NCBI GenBank assembly: GCA_964526295.1
Contig: CAZGKW010000091.1
Span: forward strand, 1 to 5,009
Origin: CAZGKW01 sp964526295
GTDB lineage: Bacteria > Planctomycetota > Phycisphaerae > FEN-1346
Direction: 5' to 3'
Length of the DNA stretch: 5,009 nucleotides
The position numbers and the translations under genes are program-made. Positions 1 through 5,009 of this stretch are shown here, in pieces; positions within the stretch are counted from its first letter, which is position 1; every line of letters starts with the position of its first letter. Under the pieces are notes generated by a model. That model made no database searches, was not told the DNA's origin, and saw nothing but the letters and a program-made list of their open reading frames with translations.

Positions 1-131
1 TCGCGGCGGGCCTGAGGCAGCAGCTCCAGGAGACGAAGGCCCGTCTCGCGAAGGCCGAGTTCGACCAGCGGGTCGAGACGTTCATCGTGGGTGAGCTTCG
101 CCGCACGGCCCGGGGGAAGGACGGCCGGTGA
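1..131 (+). CDS. C-terminal fragment of an unidentified protein (5' end outside window)
   Basis: The frame whose codons begin at base 3 stays open to a TGA at 129-131 and encodes 42 residues with no start codon of its own, so the gene enters from the left. Nearly every codon ends in G or C, like the complete genes here; the other two plus-strand frames hit stops early. The peptide is charged and helical: a stretch near LRQQLQETKARLAKAEF has heptad-like Leu/Ala spacing that suggests an amphipathic helix or coiled coil. It ends in a basic tail (ARGKDGR). I do not recognise the family from this tail and assign no function. It lies 106 bases upstream of the fucosidase on the same strand, so co-transcription is possible, though a repeat element sits between them. 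Confidence 0.7.
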   Translation, partial: AAGLRQQLQETKARLAKAEFDQRVETFIVGELRRTARGKDGR

Positions 132-148
132 ATGCCGTTCTGGTCATC

Positions 149-187
149 CCCCTCTCCCCTGGCGGGAGAGGGGCGGGGTGAGGGGGG
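149..187. repeat. Dispersed C-rich/G-rich inverted repeat
   Basis: CCCCTCTCCC (149-158) and GGGAGAGGGG (164-173) form a perfect 10-bp stem with a 5-base loop (159-163). A G-rich tail, GCGGGGTGAGGGGG, follows through 187. This layout (C-tract palindrome plus GGGGTGAGGG tail) is one I know as an intergenic repeat scattered through many bacterial genomes. Its minus-strand translation gives the peptide PLPPGERG that recurs in spurious ORFs. There is no T-run after the stem, so it is not a canonical intrinsic terminator. It fills much of the spacer before the fucosidase gene. Only one copy is visible here, so its repeat status rests on recognition. Confidence 0.6.
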
Positions 188-237
188 AGTAGCCGCACGC
201 CGTTCAAGTCGTCGGCCGTCAACCTGAAAGGACACCC

Positions 238-1488
238 ATGGCCGCCGCGACGCGTCCCATCGCCTTCCCGCCCGAGCGGACCGGCTGGTTCGAGGAGGCC
301 CGGTTTGGCCTGTTCATCCACTGGGGCCTGTACTCGCTCCTGGGGCGGGGCGAGTGGGTGATGAACCGCGAGCAGATTTCCGCCGTCGAGTACGAGCGGC
401 TCGCCGACCGGTTCACGGCCGAGGGCTACGAGCCCGCCGAGTGGGCGGCCCTGGCAAAGCGGGCCGGCATGCGGTACGCCGTCCTCACGTCCCGCCACCA
501 CGAGGGCTTCAGCCTGTGGGACTCGACGGTCAACCCGTTCAATGCCGCGCGTAGCGCCGTCGGCAGGGACCTGGTGGCCGAGTACGTCGAGGCGTTCCGC
601 GGGGCGGGCCTGAAGGTCGGGCTGTACCACTCGCTGGGCGACTGGCACCACCCGGACTGGGCCCGCGGCTTCAAGGGCGACGCCGCGGCCCGCGAGCGGT
701 ACATGGCCTACAACCGGGAGCTGGTCCTGGAGCTCGTGACCGGCTACGGGCCCATCGACGTCCTGTGGTACGACCTGCCGACGAACTACACGGCCCAGGA
801 GTGGGGCTCGGTGGAGCTGAACGCCGAGGTCCGGGCCCTCCAGCCGCAGATCGTCATCAACCACCGGGCCGGGACGACGGAGGACTTCGCGACGCGGGAG
901 CGGACGCTGGCGGGGGCCCCGCGGGGACGGATGTGGGAGTCCTGCATGACCCTCAACGAGAACTGGGGCTACACCGAGCGGGACCACCAGTGGAAGTCGC
1001 CCCGCGACGTCGTCATCATGCTGGCCGACGTGGCCGGCGGCGGGGGGAACCTTCTGCTGAACGTCGGCCCGGACGGGGCGGGCCGCATCCCCGACGAGAG
1101 CGTCCGCATCCTGGAGCGGGTCGGGCGGTGGATGGAGGTCCACGGCGAGAGCATCTACGCCAGCGAGCGGCCCGAGCGGTTCAGTTGGAACCCCTGGGGG
1201 GCGAGCACCGCCCGGGGGACGGACCTGTACCTGCACCTCCGGACGTACTTCGGCGAGCGGCTCGTCGTGGGGTGCCTGCGGAACGAGGTCCGGCGGGCGT
1301 CGCTCCTGACGACGGGCCGGGACCTCGATGTCGAGCAAGGGGGGAACCGGACGGTCATCACCGGCCTGCCGGACGAATCGCCCGACGAGCTGATGAGCGT
1401 GGTCAAGCTGGAGCTGGACACGCCGCCCGTCCAGGACTATCGTCCGGTGAGCGGCGAGATCGACGTGTATCCCGACTTGCCGCCGTAG
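238..1488 (+). CDS. Alpha-L-fucosidase, glycoside hydrolase family GH29
   Basis: A 416-residue retaining exo-glycosidase expected to release L-fucose from fucosylated glycans. The catalytic TIM barrel covers roughly residues 14-305 and a small beta-sandwich domain follows (about 310-400). Family motifs are clear: ARFGLFIHWGLYS (21-33), EWVMN..Q (39-46), the SRHHEGF motif with H87/H88, LWYD with D179 as the expected nucleophile, INHR with R210, WESCMTLNENWGY (233-245), and GGNLLLNVGPDG (269-280). The acid/base is less certain: E221 in DFATRE fits by spacing from D179 and R210; E234 in WES is the alternative. No signal peptide or membrane segment is seen at the N-terminus, so it is probably cytoplasmic and acts on imported oligosaccharides. 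Length is close to that of compact bacterial GH29 enzymes. The start at 238 has AAAGGA (227-232) five bases upstream. Linkage preference cannot be read from sequence alone. Confidence 0.93.
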   Translation: MAAATRPIAFPPERTGWFEEARFGLFIHWGLYSLLGRGEWVMNREQISAVEYERLADRFTAEGYEPAEWAALAKRAGMRYAVLTSRHHEGFSLWDSTVNPFNAARSAVGRDLVAEYVEAFRGAGLKVGLYHSLGDWHHPDWARGFKGDAAARERYMAYNRELVLELVTGYGPIDVLWYDLPTNYTAQEWGSVELNAEVRALQPQIVINHRAGTTEDFATRERTLAGAPRGRMWESCMTLNENWGYTERDHQWKSPRDVVIMLADVAGGGGNLLLNVGPDGAGRIPDESVRILERVGRWMEVHGESIYASERPERFSWNPWGASTARGTDLYLHLRTYFGERLVVGCLRNEVRRASLLTTGRDLDVEQGGNRTVITGLPDESPDELMSVVKLELDTPPVQDYRPVSGEIDVYPDLPP

Positions 1489-1529
1489 CACCTGCGCGGC
1501 GGGGGACCGGAGGGCCCGGCAGCGTGTGC

Positions 1530-1556
1530 CCCGCCGCTCCCGCGGCGGGCCCGTTT
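1530..1556 (+). terminator. GC hairpin after the fucosidase gene, possible terminator
   Basis: CCCGCCGC (1530-1537) and GCGGCGGG (1542-1549) form a perfect 8-bp stem with a 4-base loop. After it come CCCG and only three T (1554-1556). It lies 41 bases past the fucosidase stop and 51 bases before the next start. The weak T-run means it may terminate only partially, or act as an RNA-stabilising hairpin inside a two-gene transcript. Confidence 0.45.
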
Positions 1557-1607
1557 CGCGCGACGAAGAACGGGTGTCTGCCCGCACCCGGCCCGAGGAG
1601 TCGGCGC

Positions 1608-2906
1608 ATGCTTCGAGATGCCATCCACGAGGCGATCTGCGACATTCCCGTCCTGGACGTCCACACCCACGTCGACCGCGACCGGATGGCGGCGTGGGGC
1701 CTGGAGCAGCTCCTTTTCTATCACATGCAGATGTATCCGATGGCCGCGGCGGGCGTCGCCGAGGACCGCATGTGGCCCGAGCAGCCCTCGATCGAGCGGG
1801 GCCTGCCCTTCGACCAGTGGCTCGCCTGCTGGCCGCAGGCCGGGGACACGGGCTTCGCCTGGGTCCTGAAGACGGTCCTGCGGGACCTGTACGAGTTCGA
1901 CGGGCCCCTGACGGCCGAGAGCTTCCCTCGCCTGAAGGCCGCCTTCGAGGAGCGGACCGCCCGGCCCGACTGGCCCCGGGAGGTCTTTCGCAAGGCCAAC
2001 GTCGCCCGCATCGCCTCGAGCCACCTCGACGTCGAGCCGCTCGAGCCGGGCGAGTGGGACGGTGACATCCGCTTCACGGTCGAGGACGCCCCCCTCGTGA
2101 ACAAGACGGAGTACGTCACGTGGTCGCGGCGGCTGGCGGGCTTAGAGAAGGCGACCGGCCGGGAGGTCGCGTCCGTCGCCGCCATGCGGGAGGCCCTCGA
2201 CGCGTTCTACGACCGGTTCGACTGGTCGGACAAGGGGGCCCTGGTGTGCTGGATCGGGAGCTGGGCGAACTTCCGCCCGGTGCCGGAGGCGGAGATCGAC
2301 AAGCTCCTCGCCGCCGCGGCGCGAGGCGAGGCGCTCGAGCCCGAGGCGTCGGCCCTCGTCGAGGGGGCCTACGTGCGGGGCCTCCTCCGGGCCGCCCGCG
2401 GCCGGGCCGACATCTTCCAGTTCTGCTACGGGACGCAGTACCTGACGGCCGAGCCGCTGTGGGCCCACCCGGTGCAGCGGGCCCACCCGGAGTTCGCCTC
2501 CAGCGCCGGGCACCTGTTCGGCGAGTTTCCCGACCTCCACTTCAACGTCCTGAACGGGTACGAGCCGGACGAGCCCCTGTGGTGCTCGATGGTCCAGGGC
2601 TATCGAAACGTTTCGTTGTCGAACTTCTGGTGGCAGACGTTCTACCCGTCGGTGATGCACCGGGCGGTGAGCCGGCGGCTCGACATGGTGCCCCTCGCGC
2701 GGCTGGTCGGGTTCTTCAGCGACGGGTGGTGCGTGGATTATGTGTACGGGCGGCTGGCGATGGTGCGGCGGGTGTGGGCGAACGTCCTGGCGGAGAAGGT
2801 CGAGCAGGGCTTCTACACGCGGGACCAGGCGGTGGAGGTGGCCCGGCAGGCCTTCTTCGAGACGCCGCGGCGGCTGTTCTTCCCGGACGAGGCGTTCGAC
2901 GTCTGA
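1608..2906 (+). CDS. Uronate isomerase (UxaC)-like amidohydrolase-superfamily protein, divergent
   Basis: A 432-residue protein. The N-terminus carries the metal-binding HxH of the amidohydrolase superfamily (LDVHTHVD, H19 and H21). The end follows the UxaC pattern: LHFNVLNGYEPDE (310-322), SNFWWQTF (338-345), LARLVGFFSDGW (363-374, with D372 as the metal-site/catalytic Asp), then a long helix, RLAMVRRVWANVLAEKVEQG (382-401), matching the RHEYFRRILCNLLG region of uronate isomerases. H39 aligns with the conserved His of the family's DHYKWR segment. Differences from true UxaC by manual alignment: Tyr after H39 is Met40, the Arg of TDSR is Trp374, and the His of QLHIG is Cys273. It is therefore probably not a standard glucuronate/galacturonate isomerase; a hydrolase or lyase/isomerase on another sugar acid is possible. 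Length is slightly under the usual about 470. The ATG at 1608 has GAGGAG (1595-1600) seven bases upstream; the open frame extends further 5' but only into fucosidase-overlapping, non-coding-like sequence. Probably cytoplasmic. Confidence 0.8.
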   Translation: MLRDAIHEAICDIPVLDVHTHVDRDRMAAWGLEQLLFYHMQMYPMAAAGVAEDRMWPEQPSIERGLPFDQWLACWPQAGDTGFAWVLKTVLRDLYEFDGPLTAESFPRLKAAFEERTARPDWPREVFRKANVARIASSHLDVEPLEPGEWDGDIRFTVEDAPLVNKTEYVTWSRRLAGLEKATGREVASVAAMREALDAFYDRFDWSDKGALVCWIGSWANFRPVPEAEIDKLLAAAARGEALEPEASALVEGAYVRGLLRAARGRADIFQFCYGTQYLTAEPLWAHPVQRAHPEFASSAGHLFGEFPDLHFNVLNGYEPDEPLWCSMVQGYRNVSLSNFWWQTFYPSVMHRAVSRRLDMVPLARLVGFFSDGWCVDYVYGRLAMVRRVWANVLAEKVEQGFYTRDQAVEVARQAFFETPRRLFFPDEAFDV

Positions 2907-2928
2907 GGCGGGCATCGCGGCGGGCCAC

Positions 2929-2945
2929 TCGGCGCGTTTCGCCGA
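2929..2945 (+). other. Small GC hairpin downstream of the UxaC-like gene
   Basis: TCGGCG (2929-2934) and CGCCGA (2940-2945) form a 6-bp stem with loop CGTTT. It sits 23 bases past the stop codon, upstream of the stronger terminator candidate at 2965. With no T-run of its own it may simply be 3' UTR structure. Confidence 0.3.
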
Positions 2946-2964
2946 CCCGCTTGCGGGCCGCGCG

Positions 2965-2981
2965 GGCGGCACCGCCTTTTT
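2965..2981 (+). terminator. Probable intrinsic terminator of the left gene group
   Basis: GGCG (2965-2968) and CGCC (2973-2976) pair across a GCAC loop, with an extra G-C pair possible inside the loop, and are followed directly by TTTTT (2977-2981). The stem is short but all GC. This is the only T-run of five in an intergenic stretch of the window. It lies 59 bases after the UxaC-like stop and just before a promoter-like element, which fits a transcription-unit boundary. Confidence 0.5.
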
Positions 2982-2990
2982 GCTCGCGGG

Positions 2991-3019
2991 TTGAAAAGCC
3001 TGCCCCGAGCCGCAAGAAT
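2991..3019 (+). promoter_or_regulatory. Sigma70-like promoter for the redox operon
   Basis: TTGAAA (2991-2996; five of six match TTGACA) is separated by exactly 17 bases from AAGAAT (3014-3019; four of six match TATAAT). Both elements stand out as AT-rich islands in GC-rich DNA. Transcription would begin near 3026, giving a leader of about 50 bases before the ATG at 3078. Placement directly after the terminator candidate strengthens the call. The TTG at 2991 could be read as an alternative upstream start of the next gene, but the 29 residues it would add resemble no domain. Confidence 0.5.
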
Positions 3020-3077
3020 GGGGGCATCTCCGAGGCCGCGCTGCCCGGAACCACGTCATCCACACGGGGAGGCACCC

Positions 3078-4643
3078 ATGGCTGAGAACGACTGGACCGA
3101 AGCCGCCAGAGAGAGCGACCTGAAAGAGGGCGTCCCCGTCGGCGTCGAGGTCGACGAGAAGAAGGTCCTCGTGGTCAAGCTCGACGGCGAGGTCCACGCC
3201 TGCGGCGGCGAGTGCACCCACTACGGGGCCCCGCTGGCGAACGGCGTCCTTCGGGGCCGAGAGGTCACCTGCCCCTGGCACCACGCCCGGTTCGACGTGA
3301 CGGACGGGTCGATGGTGGCCCCGCCGGCCCTGATGGCCTCGGGCTGCTACGAGGTGAAGGTCGAGGGCGGGACGGTCTACGTCGGCGCGAAGCGGAAGGC
3401 CGAGCCGGTGGCGCGGACGCTCCTCGCGGACAAGACGGTCGCCATCGTCGGCGCCGGGGCCGCGGGCCACGCCTGCGCCGAGACGCTCCGGGCCGAGGGG
3501 TTCGGAGGCAAGGTCCTCCTGATCACCGCCGAGCCGGACCGGCCCTACGACCGGCCGAACCTGTCGAAGGCCTACCTGGCGGGCGAGGCGGACGAGAGCT
3601 GGATGCCCCTTCGGAGCGAGAAGTTCTACGCCGGACGCGACATCGAGCTGCTCCTGGGGCGCCGCGTCACGTCGGTCGACCCGTCGGCGAAGACGGTCGC
3701 CTTCGAGGACGGCGAGGAGGTCTCGTTCGACATGGCCCTCCTGGCCACCGGCGGGGCGCCGCGGAACCTGCCCATCCCCGGGACCGAGCTGGAGAACGTC
3801 TTCCTCCTCCGGAGCATGGCCGACTGCGAGGCCATCCTGGAGGCCGTCGCCGACGCCGAGTCCGCCGTCGTCCTCGGGGCCGGGTTCATCGGGACGGAGG
3901 TGGCGGCTTCGCTGAAACACCGCGGCCTGAACGTCCACCTGGTCGCCCCGGAGAAGGTGCCGCTGGTCCGCGTCTTCGGCGAACGGATCGGCAAGCTGCT
4001 CGCCTCGATGCATGAGGAAGGCGGCGTGGAGCTGCACTTCGGCACGAGGCCCGCCGAGGTCCGCGGCACCGGCAAGGTCGAGAAGGTCGTCCTGGAGGAC
4101 GGGAGCGAGCTGGCGGCCGACCTGGCGGTCATCGGCATCGGCGTCACGCCGGTGGTCGACTACGTCCAGGGCACCGACATGCTCGACGAGGGGGCCGTGC
4201 CGGTCGACGGGCGGCTCCAGACGCGGGCCGAGGGCGTCTTCGCCGCCGGCGACATCGCGGTCGTCCCGGAGGTCCACACGGGCGAGCCGCGGCGAATCGA
4301 GCACTGGGTGGTGGCGGAGCGCCAGGGCCAGCACGCCGCCCGGGCCATGCTGGGCTCGGAGGCCCCGTACGACGAGGTCCCGTTCTTCTGGACCCGCCAG
4401 TTCGGCACGTCGCTCCAGTACATGGGTTACGCCCGGAAGCCCGACCGGATCGTCTTCCGGGGCAACGTGGAGGACGCGGACTTTCTGGCGGGGTTCTACG
4501 CGGGCGGCCGGTTGAAGGCCGTGGCGGCGGCCGGCCGGTCGCAGGAAGCCATCGTGGCGGAACAGGTCCTTCGGGCGGGCAAGTCGCCCGACCCGGAGGT
4601 CTTCGAGGATGCGGACACGGACCTGGGCGACTTCGTCGGCTGA
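3078..4643 (+). CDS. Rieske [2Fe-2S] / FAD-dependent NAD(P)H oxidoreductase fusion (AIFM3-like)
   Basis: A 521-residue two-part electron-transfer protein. Residues about 5-105 form a Rieske ferredoxin domain with cluster ligands C46-x-H48 and C65-x2-H68, sixteen residues apart. Residues about 118-425 form a two-dinucleotide-binding-domain flavoprotein: FAD-binding GAGAAG (125-130), NAD(P)H-binding GAGFIG (267-272), and the late FAD motif FAAGDIA (388-394). The C-terminal part (about 430-510) is the reductase C-terminal domain, with WTRQFGTSLQYMG (438-450), ending in an acidic tail. No CxxxxC redox disulfide is present, so it is not a disulfide reductase; it belongs with ferredoxin reductases and the AIFM3 type. 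It likely passes electrons from NAD(P)H through FAD to its own Rieske cluster or to the ferredoxin encoded 36 bases downstream. There is no signal peptide, so it is cytoplasmic. The ATG at 3078 has GGGGAGG (3066-3072) five bases upstream, and the Rieske fold begins right after it; an in-frame TTG at 2991 is less likely. Confidence 0.92.
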   Translation: MAENDWTEAARESDLKEGVPVGVEVDEKKVLVVKLDGEVHACGGECTHYGAPLANGVLRGREVTCPWHHARFDVTDGSMVAPPALMASGCYEVKVEGGTVYVGAKRKAEPVARTLLADKTVAIVGAGAAGHACAETLRAEGFGGKVLLITAEPDRPYDRPNLSKAYLAGEADESWMPLRSEKFYAGRDIELLLGRRVTSVDPSAKTVAFEDGEEVSFDMALLATGGAPRNLPIPGTELENVFLLRSMADCEAILEAVADAESAVVLGAGFIGTEVAASLKHRGLNVHLVAPEKVPLVRVFGERIGKLLASMHEEGGVELHFGTRPAEVRGTGKVEKVVLEDGSELAADLAVIGIGVTPVVDYVQGTDMLDEGAVPVDGRLQTRAEGVFAAGDIAVVPEVHTGEPRRIEHWVVAERQGQHAARAMLGSEAPYDEVPFFWTRQFGTSLQYMGYARKPDRIVFRGNVEDADFLAGFYAGGRLKAVAAAGRSQEAIVAEQVLRAGKSPDPEVFEDADTDLGDFVG

Positions 4644-4679
4644 GGGGCGCCCTTTTCGAACACGAACGAGGAGCCAGGC

Positions 4680-4871
4680 ATGAAGGTGACCGTGGATGCG
4701 GACGTCTGCGTCGGGACGGGAAGCTGCGAAGCGCTGTGCCCGGAGGTCTTCGAGCTCACCGACGAGGGCATCTCGAAGGTGAAGGTGGACGAGGTGCCCG
4801 CCGAGCACGAAGGGGCGGTCCGGGAGGCCATCGACGCCTGCCCGGTCGACGCCATCGCGGAAGCCGGCTAG
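4680..4871 (+). CDS. Single-cluster ferredoxin with Thr at the second cluster position
   Basis: A 63-residue low-potential-type ferredoxin, the right size for a one-cluster protein, rich in Asp and Glu. It closely resembles the Thermotoga-type fold (MKV.VDAD.C start, C-P-x-V-F, then a distal CP). Cluster cysteines are C10, C16 and C54; the position expected to hold the second ligand, residue 13, is Thr in CVGTGSC. That pattern is seen in [3Fe-4S] ferredoxins, or in [4Fe-4S] ones with a non-Cys ligand. C20 corresponds to a cysteine that in Thermotoga forms a disulfide, but its partner Cys is absent here. GAGGAG (4668-4673) lies six bases before the ATG. It almost surely shares a transcript with the Rieske-flavoprotein gene 36 bases upstream, and is the natural acceptor of its electrons. 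The final partner is not in the window. Confidence 0.92.
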   Translation: MKVTVDADVCVGTGSCEALCPEVFELTDEGISKVKVDEVPAEHEGAVREAIDACPVDAIAEAG

Positions 4872-4875
4872 GTTC

Positions 4876-4898
4876 GCCGCGTGGCACGGCCACGCGGC
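4876..4898 (+). terminator. GC hairpin after the ferredoxin gene, possible operon terminator
   Basis: GCCGCGTGG (4876-4884) and CCACGCGGC (4890-4898) form a perfect 9-bp stem with a 5-base loop, beginning four bases past the ferredoxin stop. It is followed by AGTTGGCG rather than a T-run, so termination would be weak or factor-dependent. Position right after the last gene of the redox pair makes an end-of-operon role plausible. Confidence 0.5.
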
Positions 4899-5009
4899 AG
4901 TTGGCGCGGGCCGTGCATCGCCGGGGCGGGCGGTCGCGCTCCCGGGCCCACGCAACCGCGCGTGAGCGTGCCACCTCTTCCGCCGGCCGGGCTTGACTCT
5001 GCCGCGCGC

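Noticed and set aside
82..1587. A 501-codon minus-strand open frame opposite the fucosidase
   Set aside because: Antisense shadow of a clear GH29 gene; its predicted protein is biased in composition and includes the translated dispersed repeat (PLPPGERG).
765..1607. N-terminal extension of the UxaC-like frame into the fucosidase gene
   Set aside because: The added residues are a frame-shifted reading of the fucosidase with Arg/Gly/Pro-rich composition, and a good ribosome binding site precedes the ATG at 1608 where the conserved domain begins.
2991..3077. TTG-initiated extension of the Rieske-flavoprotein
   Set aside because: The TTG overlaps the -35-like element, there is no ribosome binding site, and the 29 extra residues look like translated leader; the ATG at 3078 has GGGGAGG at ideal spacing.
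2120..3085. A 321-codon plus-strand open frame overlapping the UxaC-like gene
   Set aside because: Out of frame with the recognised protein, Arg/Gly/Pro-rich, and without motifs.
2142..4955. A 937-codon minus-strand open frame covering the redox operon and part of the UxaC-like gene
   Set aside because: It is antisense to three well-recognised genes, its product is an Arg/Pro/Gly/His-rich low-complexity string with no family motif, and long antisense frames are expected where third positions are nearly all G or C.
4949..4964. CACGC/GCGTG inverted repeat in the right tail, checked as part of a tRNA or operator
   Set aside because: Only 5 bp with a 6-base loop, no cloverleaf or T-loop consensus nearby, and such pairs are common by chance in DNA this GC-rich.
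1..5009. CRISPR array, insertion sequence, phage or toxin-antitoxin content
   Set aside because: No regularly spaced repeats, transposase or integrase motifs, or small paired genes were seen; composition is uniform across the window.

Overview
The window is a GC-rich (about 70 percent by eye) bacterial chromosomal segment. All genes read on the plus strand. Codon third positions are almost all G or C, and each complete start is preceded by a purine-rich ribosome binding site. The gene mix fits a polysaccharide-degrading bacterium of the Planctomycetota or a neighbouring phylum: a fucosidase, a divergent uronate-isomerase-like enzyme, a Rieske-flavoprotein fusion and a small ferredoxin. That placement is an inference from style; there is no marker gene.

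Left part (1-2906): the last 42 codons of an unidentified protein end at 131. A short spacer follows that carries a C-rich/G-rich inverted repeat of a widely dispersed bacterial type. Next comes a complete GH29 alpha-L-fucosidase (238-1488). A 119-base spacer with a strong GC hairpin separates it from an amidohydrolase-superfamily protein of the uronate isomerase (UxaC) fold (1608-2906). The latter appears to have lost several residues that define uronate isomerases, so its reaction is probably different. Both enzymes look cytoplasmic and may handle parts of a fucose- or uronate-containing glycan.

Middle boundary (2907-3077): a short GC hairpin with a run of five T is followed at once by a sigma70-like promoter (TTGAAA, 17 bases, AAGAAT). 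This separates the carbohydrate genes from a redox operon.

Right part (3078-4871): a 521-residue protein joins an N-terminal Rieske [2Fe-2S] domain to an FAD/NAD(P)H ferredoxin-reductase-type module, like the AIFM3 family. After 36 bases comes a 63-residue single-cluster ferredoxin whose second cluster cysteine is Thr, suggesting a [3Fe-4S] or unusual cluster. Together they look like an NAD(P)H-to-iron-sulfur electron chain, but no terminal oxygenase or other acceptor lies in the window. A GC hairpin follows the ferredoxin. The last about 110 bases hold no gene I can support.
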